This document shows, piece by piece, positions 9,501-17,196 of a DNA stretch of 64,000 bases. The DNA is taken from assembly GCA_015063805.1 (NCBI GenBank), contig SVTK01000007.1:53259-117258 (forward strand), read 5' to 3'. A model generated the notes under the pieces. That model was not told where the DNA came from. It saw only the letters and a program-made list of their open reading frames with translations, and made no database searches. The position numbers and the translations under genes are program-made. Origin of the DNA: Oscillospiraceae bacterium (GTDB lineage: Bacteria; Bacillota; Clostridia; Oscillospirales; CAG-272). The first letter of the stretch is position 1, and the number at the start of each line of letters is the position of its first letter.

Positions 9501-9681
9501 CTTCGCTGATGCAAGTGCAGTCAACTGGTGGGCACAGCCTGCAGTTTCCAGCTTCTCTCAGCTGGGCATCCTTTCGGGTCACATCATCGACAGCGGCAAC
9601 AATTTCCGCCCTGAGGATCCTGCAACCCGTTCCGATATCGCAACCATCATTGCCCGCTACGCAATGCTCTACATGAAATAA
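6523..9681 (+). CDS. SLH-anchored cell-surface protein with tandem Trp/Tyr-rich repeats
   Basis: Exported 1052-residue protein. Residues 1-26 are a signal peptide (basic start, hydrophobic core, VSA-A cleavage region). Residues 39-457 hold five similar modules of about 82-100 residues, each opening with an xDDNGATW-like core and ending in an NxxTxxW core; residues 487-625 hold about four shorter W-rich modules (DSTNRVWEMRNGRW type). A Pro/Thr linker precedes a BIG2-like Ig domain (about 738-821, WSSSNPEVATVD), then a PPDEPVTPP linker and three SLH domains (about 850-1052) that would bind secondary cell-wall polymer. The repeats have lower GC than neighbouring genes. Own promoter and terminator, so monocistronic. 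I do not recognise the repeat family; adhesion or glycan binding is a guess. Confidence 0.85.
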   Translation: MFKRVLATALTILMLLSVVPATLVSAAEDLPGLPVQPTYYLDDNNGVRWYYFTPSYIPGLSGSLTASGWYFQIGPSYSNDISVYKTQLPAPTSGFKYVFATDAEHSFCTYSELSGWTETAHAGGTPGSGTVLPGANLSSYVLIDDNGATWKYSMFGGWEYYESLSFIPLKGTWESYLDKYDDYPSTGTVYAENNTVRYYATFNESTKSWILTTNPTGGIGGGSFTIIDSDNSATWMYVAGAWYFTARLSNGSNVSGGIEDYHTAFNAYPTKGTVIGSNGQQLSYCKFNTTTMDWEYSTGTEDMVFDYIKDDNGATWVMSNSTWYYITQNGGLGSVQEYWYSYREYPSTGTAYSASNVPLFTCTFNSQTGSWSQGSSSTPGIGTTSSYYLKDNNNVIWYYETLSGTWYIQTNLGTGRGGAEEYYSIYRTYPMAATLYDSNNISKGYYVFNTNTRNWEPLGDISDSFFPGTQNPTIPSTPGVSDGYVCGTLTDPNQAQKVYDTKNRLWTKSGSIWTCPQSNQYTVQNPARYIDSTNRVWEMRNGRWSLNENADPGDDAISGTVLISPNQLSTLTDTLGYTWTKNGYYWTSTAATYYTAMGVTPKYQANDNSVWVLNSTKTTWTQTSSGSQTPTTPSTPSTPTYPDSVAGYTTYVFDGKSYLVPNHTVEIIPGPTTMPYKPEGYQWITYNNKYTLMNLNTMDIYPLPKLYQLPSGYNYYPTGDANNPWKIVGNGTFAVSTITSIELTDYPWKLEVGKTYQCKAEFESAYDEEGLSTILIWSSSNPEVATVDQTGKVTIVGVGRADIKVRAFLGFVETEIDIYGIEPENKPDQPVTPPDEPVTPPVVTTPVSDIFTDVSANAPYTEYIQYVYDNEIFKGMSETTFGPESTMTRAQFFTVLARMAGYTDAELKAKYPSTKFADSQDKWFTAAVEWAYTEGLDGGVGAMQIADANGQLVWVENCFNPDGAIKREDACAALYNFAIKYHHVYFGQPYNIDFADASAVNWWAQPAVSSFSQLGILSGHIIDSGNNFRPEDPATRSDIATIIARYAMLYMK
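6637..7893 (+). repeat. Five tandem protein-coding modules of about 82-100 codons
   Basis: Modules start near residues 39, 140, 224, 305 and 387 of the surface protein. Shared features are an acidic-Asn turn followed by Trp (DDNGATW or close), a WYF-type strand, a YPSTGT-type turn in the middle and a closing NTxxxxW. DNA identity between copies is low, so this is old protein-level duplication rather than a fresh tandem repeat. Confidence 0.7.
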
Positions 9682-9688
9682 TTATCCC

Positions 9689-9722
9689 AATCGGCCGTCC
9701 CTCGGGACGGCCGATTCCTTTA
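9689..9722 (+). terminator. Terminator after SLH protein
   Basis: Near-perfect hairpin: arm 9689-9701 pairs with 9704-9716, then a T-rich tail. Confidence 0.85.
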
Positions 9723-9776
9723 TTTGTGAGGCTATGAAAAATTCACAAAAATTTATAACAAATTTCGCAAAAACTA

Positions 9777-9805
9777 TTTATTTTTTCTTCGGAATGTGGT
9801 ATAAT
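9777..9805 (+). promoter_or_regulatory. Extended -10 promoter for hpf
   Basis: TATAAT at 9800-9805 preceded by TG (9797-9798); the -35 region (TTTATT at 17-bp spacing) is weak, so recognition would rely on the TG. Confidence 0.6.
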
Positions 9806-9874
9806 AAAGATGGCGGGAGCGATTGGAAGCACAACCGCCCATCGCCATAACTTCAAGGAAAAGGTGGTATTGGA

Positions 9875-10393
9875 ATGAAAATTACAATCGTCGGCAGACA
9901 ACTGAATGTCAGAGACGACCAGCGTATCATGGTCGAGAAGAAGCTTGCCAAGTTTGACAAGTTCTTCGGTGACGAAGCAGCTGCAGTCGTCACCTTCAGC
10001 CGTAAGCGCAACAACAAAACGCTTGAGGTGACTATCACCGAGGGCGCGATGATCTGCCGTGCCGAAGCCGAAGAAGAGACCTTCCAGATCGCCCTTGACC
10101 GTACCATGGAAGCTATCGAGCGTCAGCTCCGCAAGAACAAGACCCGCCTGGAGAAGCGGCTGCGCAGCGGTGCATTTGTTTCCGAGTACCCAGAGGAAGA
10201 AGTGGAGGAGGAGCCCGAATTCCGCATCCGCACCAAGACCTTCAATCTCAAGCCCATGTCGGTGGAGGAGGCTATCCTGCAGATGAATCTGCTGGGGCAC
10301 CAGTTCTTCGTCTTTATCAACGATGCAACCAACAAGACCAGCGTGGTCTACTGCCGCAAGGACGGTGACTACGGCTTGATCGAACCGGAATAA
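9875..10393 (+). CDS. hpf: Ribosome hibernation promoting factor, long form
   Basis: Binds the 30S subunit and dimerises ribosomes into inactive 100S particles under starvation. 172 residues: N-terminal S30AE/YfiA domain (1-about 95, starting MKITIVGRQLNV), an acidic linker (EEEVEEEPEF), and the C-terminal dimerisation domain (about 115-172) with the conserved SVEEAILQMNLLGHQFFVF. Two-domain long Hpf is the standard Firmicute form. Start ATG follows AAGGTGG with 8-9 nt spacing. Single-gene unit between its own promoter and a strong terminator. Confidence 0.95.
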   Translation: MKITIVGRQLNVRDDQRIMVEKKLAKFDKFFGDEAAAVVTFSRKRNNKTLEVTITEGAMICRAEAEEETFQIALDRTMEAIERQLRKNKTRLEKRLRSGAFVSEYPEEEVEEEPEFRIRTKTFNLKPMSVEEAILQMNLLGHQFFVFINDATNKTSVVYCRKDGDYGLIEPE

Positions 10394-10409
10394 TTTCCGG
10401 ATAAACCTG

Positions 10410-10440
10410 GGGTGCCGCGCATTTTGCGCGGCACCCTTTT
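10410..10440 (+). terminator. Terminator after hpf
   Basis: Perfect 11-bp GC-rich stem (10410-10420 with 10426-10436), 5-nt loop, TTTT tail. Confidence 0.9.
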
Positions 10441-10552
10441 GCATACTTTGGGTGCGGACAATCTCTTTGACGGAAACCTGCCGTCAAACATGGACTTTTT
10501 GCATAAATCCTACAAAATGCAGTCGGCTCCATGAAAAATTGCAAATAAAGGG

Positions 10553-10581
10553 TTGATTTACGTGGGGAAGTGTGATATAAT
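10553..10581 (+). promoter_or_regulatory. Sigma-A promoter for asd
   Basis: TTGATT (10553-10558), 17-bp spacer, TATAAT (10576-10581), TG-extended. The short 5' UTR carries a small hairpin (10594-10599 with 10610-10615) without a T-run; no lysine riboswitch fits in it. Confidence 0.75.
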
Positions 10582-10667
10582 GCAAACATATTTCGTCGCG
10601 GATTCGTTTGCGACGCACGTTGATCCTGTCAAATTAATATTTTAATAGAGAAAATGGAGTGAAGATG

Positions 10668-11753
10668 ATGAACGCAAAGAAAAGAGTAGGCGTAGTTGGC
10701 GCAACGGGTATGGTTGGCCAGCGCTTCCTGACCCTCTTGGAGAATCACCCTTATTTTGAAGTGACGGCCCTCGCTGCCAGCGCACGCTCGGCCGGCCGTA
10801 CCTATGCCGATGCTGTGGGCGGACGTTGGAAGATGAAGACTCCCATGCCCGCTTGCTATGCAGATATGCTTGTGCACGATGCCGCCAAGATCGACGAAAT
10901 GGCCGAGCTGGTTGATTTCGTTTTCTGCGCTGTGGATATGAAGAAGGACGAGGTCAAGGCCCTGGAGGAGGCTTATGCCAAGGCTGAGATTCCCGTGGTT
11001 TCCAATAACTCCGCACACCGCTGGACCCCCGATGTGCCCATGGTTGTTCCGGAACTGAACCCCGAGCACCTGGCTGTCATTGAGAGTCAGCGCAAGCGCC
11101 TGGGCACCAAGCGCGGTTTCATCGCTGTTAAGCCCAACTGTTCCATTCAGAGCTATGTTCCTATGCTCACCCCCCTGCTTAAGTTCGAGCCCACCGAGAT
11201 CGTGGCTACCACCTACCAGGCTATTTCCGGTGCAGGCAAGACCTTCAAGGAATGGCCCGAGATGATCGACAACGTTATCCCCTTCATCGGCGGCGAGGAG
11301 GAGAAGAGCGAGCAGGAACCCCTGCGTATCTGGGGTAAGGTAGAGAATGGTGAGATTGTCAAAGCAGCCGCTCCCGTGATCACCACCCAGTGCATCCGTG
11401 TGCCTGTCACCGACGGTCACACTGCCGCTGTGTTTGTGAAGTTTGCGAAGAAGCCCACCAAGGAAGAGATCCTGGACGCATGGAAGAACTTTGCCGGCCG
11501 TCCTCAGGAGCTGAAGCTTCCCCACGCTCCCGAGCAGTTCATCACCTATTTTGAGGAAGATAACCGTCCTCAGGCAGCCATCGATCGCGATATTTACGGT
11601 GGTATGGGTGTCACCGCAGGCCGCCTCCGCGAGGATCCCGCAGGTCTGTATGACTATAAGTTTGTGGGCCTGTCCCACAACACCCTGCGCGGTGCCGCCG
11701 GCGGCGCAGTGCTGATTGCTGAGCTGCTCTACGCAGAAGGCTATTTCGATTGA
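10668..11753 (+). CDS. asd: Aspartate-semialdehyde dehydrogenase
   Basis: NADP-dependent reductive dephosphorylation of aspartyl phosphate to aspartate semialdehyde, at the branch to lysine/diaminopimelate, threonine and methionine. Seen: N-terminal Rossmann motif GVVGATGMVGQ, catalytic Cys in KPNCSIQSYVP, the ISGAG segment after it, and a C-terminal region with the active-site His in RVPVTDGHTAA. At about 361 residues with this Cys context it belongs to the archaeal/fungal-like Asd class. GGAG at 10655 fits the ATG at 10668; the ATG at 10665 is almost as good. Monocistronic. Confidence 0.94.
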   Translation: MNAKKRVGVVGATGMVGQRFLTLLENHPYFEVTALAASARSAGRTYADAVGGRWKMKTPMPACYADMLVHDAAKIDEMAELVDFVFCAVDMKKDEVKALEEAYAKAEIPVVSNNSAHRWTPDVPMVVPELNPEHLAVIESQRKRLGTKRGFIAVKPNCSIQSYVPMLTPLLKFEPTEIVATTYQAISGAGKTFKEWPEMIDNVIPFIGGEEEKSEQEPLRIWGKVENGEIVKAAAPVITTQCIRVPVTDGHTAAVFVKFAKKPTKEEILDAWKNFAGRPQELKLPHAPEQFITYFEEDNRPQAAIDRDIYGGMGVTAGRLREDPAGLYDYKFVGLSHNTLRGAAGGAVLIAELLYAEGYFD

Positions 11754-11788
11754 TTGCTGCACTTATCCGGCCAAAGCTGAATTTTCAC

Positions 11789-11829
11789 AATAAAGAGGGA
11801 CAACCGATGATCGGTTGTCCCTCTTTATT
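11789..11829. terminator. Bidirectional terminator between asd and azlD
   Basis: Perfect 19-bp inverted repeat (11789-11807 with 11811-11829) whose A-rich and T-rich ends give a U-tail in either direction. Confidence 0.9.
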
Positions 11830-11844
11830 GATAATCAGATGGCC

Positions 11845-12171
11845 TTAAAATACCAGCTGTACCAGCACCATATGGCAAACCGTTCCGCAGATGATGCTGG
11901 CCAGAGTGTTGCGCTTCCAGACATAAAGCACGGCGACTACGGCGCAGGCAATCAGCGTTGGCAGAAAACCGGATAGGGCCGAAAAGCTGATCCCCTTCAG
12001 ACAGTAGATCACAAGCATTCCCATAATGGCGTAGGGCAGTATTCTGCCTAGCTTCTGAATGATTTTCGGTGTCTGCCTTGTTCCGTTGAAAATAAGGAAG
12101 GGCAGAAAGCGAAGTGCAGCCGTCACCAACGCGATCACGGCAATCATACTCCAGGTATATATATCATGCAT
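11845..12171 (-). CDS. azlD: AzlD-family branched-chain amino acid transport subunit
   Basis: Small membrane partner of AzlC; together the pair exports branched-chain amino acids in characterised relatives. 108 residues with about four hydrophobic segments and the typical RFLPFLIF region followed by the LPYAIMGML segment. Start placed at the ATG at 12171, with GGGAGG 9 nt upstream; it overlaps azlC by 8 nt, so the two are coupled. An ATG at 12180 abuts the GGAGG and is less likely. Confidence 0.88.
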   Translation of the reverse strand: MHDIYTWSMIAVIALVTAALRFLPFLIFNGTRQTPKIIQKLGRILPYAIMGMLVIYCLKGISFSALSGFLPTLIACAVVAVLYVWKRNTLASIICGTVCHMVLVQLVF

Positions 12172-12847
12172 GACCTTCATCCTCCCGGTACAAACAGAGT
12201 AGCAGTGCAATGATCAGCATGGCGGGGATGAGAAAATGATCGCGCCCGAAGAAAAGCAGGCAAAGCACCGATGCGGACACGCCGATGATGGCGGGAAGAT
12301 GCTTCTTTGCAGTTAGCCACTGCTCCAGAAAAATGGTAAGGAAGAGTGCTGTGAGGGCGAAATCAATGCCCTCGTTGCTGAATTGGAACAGTGTTCCCGC
12401 AACAGCTCCCGCCACCGACCCGGTGATCCAATAGAGGTGGTTCAGCAGGGAAACATAGAGATAGTAGTTGTTGCGCTGTTCCGGCGGAATGTTCGCATTG
12501 TCGCCGCAAACCAGAGAATAGGTCTCATCGGTCAGAGCGAAGATCAGATAGGGCTTGCGCTTGCCCGTTCCCTGATATTTTTCCAGCATGGAGATGCCGT
12601 AAAAAAGATGCCGTGCGTTGACCATCAGGGAGGTAACCGCCGCGGTGATCAGAGAAGCACCGCCCGTCAGCAGGCCGACGGCAACATACTGCATGGAGCC
12701 GGCGTAAATCAGCAGGCTCATGGCAAAGGCAAGCAGGATGCCGTATCCCGCCGACTTCAGGATGATCCCAAAACCGAAGCCCAGCACAAGGTACCCGGTG
12801 AGCACCGGAATTGTGGCGATGAATGCCTTTTTCAGCGTTTGTTTCAT
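12164..12847 (-). CDS. azlC: AzlC-family branched-chain amino acid exporter subunit
   Basis: 227-residue polytopic membrane protein, the large subunit of an AzlCD (YgaZH-like) exporter. Seen: start MKQTLKKAFIATIPVLTGY, the family motif region GFGFGIILKSAG, SLLIYAGSMQY, LMVNARHLFYGISM and FALTDETYS, all hallmark stretches. AAAGGA 6 nt upstream of the ATG at 12847 decides the start; the frame continues upstream without homology. It is preceded at 29 nt by the broken HAD gene and probably shares its promoter. Confidence 0.92.
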   Translation of the reverse strand: MKQTLKKAFIATIPVLTGYLVLGFGFGIILKSAGYGILLAFAMSLLIYAGSMQYVAVGLLTGGASLITAAVTSLMVNARHLFYGISMLEKYQGTGKRKPYLIFALTDETYSLVCGDNANIPPEQRNNYYLYVSLLNHLYWITGSVAGAVAGTLFQFSNEGIDFALTALFLTIFLEQWLTAKKHLPAIIGVSASVLCLLFFGRDHFLIPAMLIIALLLCLYREDEGHA

Positions 12848-12875
12848 GGCCAATCCTTTCTCGGGATCTAATGGC

Positions 12876-13607
12876 TTATTTTTCATCTTCCCGGGTTTGC
12901 AGCTTGTCCACATATTCGAGCAACTCGGGGAAGCCACCGTTGGGATAGGCGGAGATATCCTCTCCCGTTTTGTTGATTAAACAGTCGGTGAGCAAGAATA
13001 CCTTCATCCCCAGCTTCCGCGCCGACATATCATCCCCCACATCGTTGCCCACCATCAGGCACTCCTCCGGTGCCATGTCCAGCTTTTGCAGAATTTCGCG
13101 GTAATAGTCGAGGTTGGGCTTGCAATAGCTTGCATTTTCATATGTGGTGTAAAGCTAAAAATCCTCCGGTGTAAGCCCTGCCCAGCGGATGCGCTTTTCC
13201 GTGGCGATAGCAGGGAAGATGGGGTTGGTGGCGAGTGCCACTCGAAATCCCATGGATTTGAACCGGGCCACAGCCTCGCCGGCACAGGGCGTGTATCCGC
13301 ACACCGCTTGGACTGCATCGAAATTTTCCCGGTAGAATGCATCAAACAGCGGCAGATCACGGTCTGCCTTTTCCCCGTACAGGGAGTCGAAGTGGGCCCA
13401 AAATGCCTTCTCGTTAGAACGACTGCCATCGTTTTGGATCATTTTGTTCGTACCCGCCCAAATTGCGGCGATGAGTTCTTCCGGCGCATAGCCGTGGGGA
13501 GCAAGCTTCGCGGCAATCCCCTTGAAGTAGGCTTTGACAAATATATCCTGATCCATGGGAAGCAGAGTCCCGTCCAGATCAAACAGGACCATCTTGATGT
13601 GTGACAT
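12876..13607 (-). pseudogene. HAD-family hydrolase interrupted by in-frame TAG
   Basis: A 243-codon HAD phosphatase frame with one amber codon at 13157-13155 and no frameshift. Motif I (FDLDGTLL) and motif II (ALATNP) lie before the stop; motif III Lys (YCKPN) and the motif IV acidic cluster (GNDVGDD) lie after it in the same frame. The codon would most simply derive from GAG (PEDF-stop-LYTTYENASYCKPN, where relatives usually carry an acidic residue). The truncated 150-residue product lacks half of the active site. Start ATG at 13607 with AAAGGAG 10 nt upstream. Recent nonsense mutation, strain variant, base-call error or readthrough are all possible. Confidence 0.8.
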
Positions 13608-13679
13608 CGGCTTCTGTCTCCTTTGGGTTTACTCCCCCCCAAGATCCGGATAGACCAAACACAGGGAGATATACGCCAT

Positions 13680-13708
13680 ATTATACCATGATATCGGAAA
13701 TTTTTCAA
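13680..13708 (-). promoter_or_regulatory. Sigma-A promoter for HAD-azlC-azlD
   Basis: On the minus strand TTGAAA (13708-13703), 17-bp spacer, TATAAT (13685-13680), TG-extended. Confidence 0.7.
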
Positions 13709-13885
13709 TTATTTCTTTGTCAAACTGATCAGGGAGTCTCTTTTTCGTTCAGGGCAGATTTTTTGCGAAAAAAACAGGCTGCAACCCGTTGTAATACCGC
13801 ATGAACCTGCACGATTTTGGTAGAAGTGCACAAAAAGAAGGGGGCGATTTCTCCGATTTGACAGGGAAAAAGTCGTAAAGAACCC

Positions 13886-13914
13886 TTGCAATTTGTGTGG
13901 AATTGCGGTATAAT
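13886..13914 (+). promoter_or_regulatory. Sigma-A promoter for EF-G-like gene
   Basis: TTGCAA (13886-13891), 17-bp spacer, TATAAT (13909-13914). The rest of the 13608-14035 gap holds this promoter, the opposing one, and a 5' UTR of about 115 nt with no structure I can name. Confidence 0.7.
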
Positions 13915-14035
13915 AAATAAGAAATGGTATCGTGATTTTGTACAGAACAAAATAAACGCTATCAACATTTATCATATTTATTCTACAGGAAAGGATATTC
14001 TGTGGGGAATACTCTGCAGAATGGGTACGCACATC

Positions 14036-16102
14036 ATGGGAAAACAGGAAACCAAAAAGATTCGTAATGTCGCGCTTCTTGGTCACGGCGGCAGCGGTAA
14101 GACTTCGCTGGCTGAGGCTATGCTCTACATCAGCGACGGCACAGATCGTCTCGGAAAGACCCCGGATGGCAACACGGTGTGCGACTACGATAGCGAAGAG
14201 ATCAAGCGTGGTTTTTCGCTGCAGACTGCCATTGCACCCATTAACTGGAAGGATGTCAAGATCAATGTGATCGACACCCCCGGTTACCTGGATTTCGCAG
14301 GTGAGGTTGCACAGGGTCTGCGTGTGGCCGACAGTGCCGTTATCGTCATCGACGGCAAGTCGGGTATCGAGGTCGGTACCGAGTTGGCTTGGGACTATGC
14401 CACTGAGGCAGGCATCCCGAAGGCTTTCTTTATCAATAAGTTTGACGACGGCGAGGCTCGCTTCCGCCGCGTATTTGATCAGCTGCACGAGCGTTTCGGC
14501 GTGTCGGTTTGTCCCATCGTTATCCCGATGATCGACGGCGACACCGTTACCGCATTCCTGGATCTGATCGACATGAAGAGCTATACCTACAACTCCAAGG
14601 GCGGCTACGGCGAGGCTGCAATCCCCGCTGCGTTCGTTGCTGAGGCAGAGAAGTACCGCGAGGTACTCTACGAGGCAATCGCTTCCACCGATGAGTCCCT
14701 GATGGAGAAGTTCTTCGGCGGTGAGGAGATCACCCGTGAAGAGGCCGTGCTGGCTATCCATGAGGGTATCCTCCACGGTGCAATCGTTCCCGTCATCTGC
14801 GGTGCCGCTACCCGTCTGTGGGGCGTCGGCAACCTGCTGGACATCATCGACGAGTCCTTCCCCCGCCACACCGCAAAGGGAAGCGAGAAGATCGTGGTTG
14901 GCGATAAGATCGAAGAGCTGCCCATCGAGACCGATGGCGTTCCTTCCATCTTCGTCTTCAAGACCATCGCTGACCCGTTTGTGGGTAAGATGTCCTTCTT
15001 CAAGGTCATGGCCGGCGAGCTGAAGCGCGACACCATTCTCAAGAACATGACCACCGGTCAGTCCGAGAAGCTTTCCCACATCTACGTGATGAAGGGTAAG
15101 AAGCAGATCGAGGTTGATCAGCTCAACTGCGGCGATATCGGTATGGTCGCTAAGTTGGCCAACACCAACACCAATGATACTCTGACTGCAGGCGGCGTGG
15201 TTCGCTATGCACCCATCAAGTATCCTCAGCCCTACATGAGCATGGCTGTTATGCCTGCCGCAAAGGGCGACGAGGACAAGATCTCGGGTGGTATCGCACG
15301 TCTGCTTGAGGAAGACCTCACCCTGAAGTTTGAGAATGACGCCGAAACCAAGCAGCTGGTGCTGTCCGGTATGGGCGATATGCATCTGGATGTAACGGTT
15401 GCCAAGCTGAAGAGCCGCTCCAACGTGTCGGTTAAGCTGGCTACCCCGAAGATTCCCTACCGCGAGACCATTACCAAGACCGTTCAGGTTGAAGGTAAGC
15501 ATAAGAAGCAGTCGGGCGGTCACGGTCAGTACGGCCACGTTAAGATCACCTTCAAGCCCGGTGAGGAAGACGGCCTGACCTTTACCGAATCCACCGTCGG
15601 CGGCTCCGTGCCGAAGAACTTCCATCCCGCAGTTGAGAAGGGCCTGCTTGAGGCGATGCAGAAGGGCGTTGCAGGTTATCCTGTTGTCCGCCTTGCTGCC
15701 GACCTGTATGATGGCTCTTACCACGACGTTGACTCCTCTGAGATGTCCTTCAAGATGGCTGCATCCCTGGCCTACAAGGAGTGCCTGAAGCAGGCTAAGC
15801 CGGTTATTCTTGAGCCGGTTGGCGCACTGTTTGTCACTGTTCCCGAGGCTATGGTGGGCGATGTCATGGGTGACCTGAACAAGCGCCGCGGCCGCGTTAT
15901 GGGCATGAATCCCGCTGAAAAGAAGGGCTACACCGTAGTCGAGGCCGAGGTTCCGAAGGCTGAGATGATGGACTACACCATCGCTCTGCGTGCCTCCACC
16001 CAGGGCCGCGGAAGCTTCACCTATGAGTTCGTGCGCTACGAGGAGGTTCCCTCCACCGTTGCACAGAAGATCATTGCCGAAGCTGCAAAGGAAGAGGAAT
16101 AA
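14036..16102 (+). CDS. Elongation factor G-like translational GTPase (EF-G2 class)
   Basis: 688-residue five-domain translational GTPase. Seen: P-loop GHGGSGKT, switch II DTPGYLDF, the NKxD guanine motif as NKFDD, domain II, and domain IV/V features such as GSVPKNFHPAVEKG and RRGRVMGM. The P-loop GHGGSGKTSL differs from canonical FusA (AHIDAGKTT), which marks the secondary EF-G/FusA2 branch common in Clostridia; whether it translocates, recycles ribosomes or does something else is not known from sequence. No strong ribosome binding site precedes the ATG at 14036; the ATG at 14021 is an alternative. It lies apart from any str operon. Confidence 0.88.
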   Translation: MGKQETKKIRNVALLGHGGSGKTSLAEAMLYISDGTDRLGKTPDGNTVCDYDSEEIKRGFSLQTAIAPINWKDVKINVIDTPGYLDFAGEVAQGLRVADSAVIVIDGKSGIEVGTELAWDYATEAGIPKAFFINKFDDGEARFRRVFDQLHERFGVSVCPIVIPMIDGDTVTAFLDLIDMKSYTYNSKGGYGEAAIPAAFVAEAEKYREVLYEAIASTDESLMEKFFGGEEITREEAVLAIHEGILHGAIVPVICGAATRLWGVGNLLDIIDESFPRHTAKGSEKIVVGDKIEELPIETDGVPSIFVFKTIADPFVGKMSFFKVMAGELKRDTILKNMTTGQSEKLSHIYVMKGKKQIEVDQLNCGDIGMVAKLANTNTNDTLTAGGVVRYAPIKYPQPYMSMAVMPAAKGDEDKISGGIARLLEEDLTLKFENDAETKQLVLSGMGDMHLDVTVAKLKSRSNVSVKLATPKIPYRETITKTVQVEGKHKKQSGGHGQYGHVKITFKPGEEDGLTFTESTVGGSVPKNFHPAVEKGLLEAMQKGVAGYPVVRLAADLYDGSYHDVDSSEMSFKMAASLAYKECLKQAKPVILEPVGALFVTVPEAMVGDVMGDLNKRRGRVMGMNPAEKKGYTVVEAEVPKAEMMDYTIALRASTQGRGSFTYEFVRYEEVPSTVAQKIIAEAAKEEE

Positions 16103-16115
16103 TTTCAAAAAGAGA

Positions 16116-16144
16116 AGGCTGCCGCAAATTGCGGCAGCCTTTTT
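16116..16144 (+). terminator. Terminator after EF-G-like gene
   Basis: Perfect 11-bp stem (16116-16126 with 16130-16140), 3-nt loop, T5 tail. Confidence 0.9.
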
Positions 16145-16156
16145 GCATATGAATTT

Positions 16157-17005
16157 TCAGTTGAAGTATGGTTTGCTTCGATTGCTGCAGAAATAGGAAA
16201 AGGTATTCGGCCGGTCGATGATCTCCCGAGCAAAGATCAGAAGAGCGAAGAAGGCAGGGGTAGGGTTGAAGTTGTATACTGTCTTCAATTCGTCGTTGAT
16301 CTCGATTTGTGAAGTGTGGAGCATATGGTATTTGGTGAGAAGGGCAAGGATCTCAGTGGCTTTTTCTCGGTCAATGCCCAGCTTTTGGATTAGCAGATCG
16401 GGGGTAAAGGCCTTTTTGTAATCGCGGCTGTGGAGTAGAACGCAGGCATCGAATACGGCTTTGTCCGAGAGATCGCGGAAAAGGGAAGGGTAGTCGATGT
16501 CGTTAAATAAGGCTGTATCGGTGTCCTTCGGCTCGGGGACAATGAGAAAATACTGCAGGCGGCTGCCGATGCTCATGTGGGTGAAGCCCTCATTCTGCAG
16601 TATGGCAGAGTAATGGTTTGCGCCGAGGTTCCCGATCTCCTTCTCGTATTCCTCAATGCTGCAGGTATCAATAAAATGTCCGTGGGGCATCATGGCACGC
16701 TCCATGTCCCAACAGAAATTGAAGACACGACGGAATTTCTCCTGACGCGGCGTTTCTTGGATGCGCTTGATCAGCGCATCCCGCAGATTTCCGTTGTCGG
16801 GGCTTTCTCGCTCGAACAGCGTGTCGATGGAAACCGAAAAGAAATCTGCGATCCGGGGCAGAAGCTCGGTGTCGGGAAGGCCGCCGTTCTCCCACTTGGA
16901 GACGGCCTGGGTGCTGACCCCCACATAACGGGCCAGCTCCTCCTGCTTGGCGCCCTTTTCCCGGCGCAGGGCGGTAATTTGTTTTCCAACGGTTTGAATT
17001 TCCAT
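16157..17005 (-). CDS. XRE-family transcriptional regulator with long C-terminal domain
   Basis: 282 residues. An N-terminal Cro/CI helix-turn-helix (about 1-65: QITALRREKGAKQEELARYVGVSTQAVSKWENG) is followed by about 210 residues of a helical domain I do not recognise; it ends with a wHTH-like stretch (LLIQKLGIDREKATEILALLTKYHML). The ATG at 17005 follows GGAG by 8 nt, and a TATAAT promoter lies just upstream. A perfect 9-bp palindrome at 17100-17120 could be its operator. The target genes are unknown; the divergent neighbourhood suggests autoregulation at most. Confidence 0.8.
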   Translation of the reverse strand: MEIQTVGKQITALRREKGAKQEELARYVGVSTQAVSKWENGGLPDTELLPRIADFFSVSIDTLFERESPDNGNLRDALIKRIQETPRQEKFRRVFNFCWDMERAMMPHGHFIDTCSIEEYEKEIGNLGANHYSAILQNEGFTHMSIGSRLQYFLIVPEPKDTDTALFNDIDYPSLFRDLSDKAVFDACVLLHSRDYKKAFTPDLLIQKLGIDREKATEILALLTKYHMLHTSQIEINDELKTVYNFNPTPAFFALLIFAREIIDRPNTFSYFCSNRSKPYFN

Positions 17006-17053
17006 TAATATTCTCCTTTCGATGTGATTGAGAAAGCGGCTTTCACTGTATCC

Positions 17054-17082
17054 ATTATAGCATATCCCCCAATGCACGGCAA
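17054..17082 (-). promoter_or_regulatory. Promoter of XRE regulator
   Basis: Minus strand: TTGCCG (17082-17077), 17-bp spacer, TATAAT (17059-17054), TG-extended. Confidence 0.7.
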
Positions 17083-17099
17083 TAGAGGCGTTTTTGATG

Positions 17100-17120
17100 C
17101 AATCAACCGCAGGTTGATTG
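17100..17120. promoter_or_regulatory. Perfect palindrome, candidate operator
   Basis: CAATCAACC-GCA-GGTTGATTG: two 9-bp arms with a 3-bp centre, ending 18 bp upstream of the -35 of the XRE gene and without a T-run, so a protein-binding site is more likely than a terminator. Inference only. Confidence 0.45.
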
Positions 17121-17149
17121 GTGCCGGGGCAGTTGGAGCGGGCCAAAAC

Positions 17150-17185
17150 AGCGGTTGGGCGGTCGATTTCGACCGCCCAACCGCT
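17150..17185 (-). terminator. Hairpin terminator after the small hypothetical gene
   Basis: Perfect 16-bp stem (17150-17165 with 17170-17185), 4-nt loop; on the minus strand it is followed by GTTTT. It ends 12 nt after the hypothetical gene stop. Confidence 0.75.
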
Positions 17186-17196
17186 GGGGGTTATGT

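Noticed and set aside
10582..10664. Lysine riboswitch in the asd leader
   Set aside because: The leader is only about 80 nt and has one small hairpin, far too short for the lysine aptamer.
13709..16108. Very long open frame antisense to the EF-G-like gene (about 800 codons)
   Set aside because: Mirror of the codon bias of a highly expressed gene; composition is Leu/His/Gly-rich without motifs, and there is no ribosome binding site. The same holds for antisense frames at 1947-3401, 18110-19486, 20669-22387, 32034-34820 and 53472-55502.
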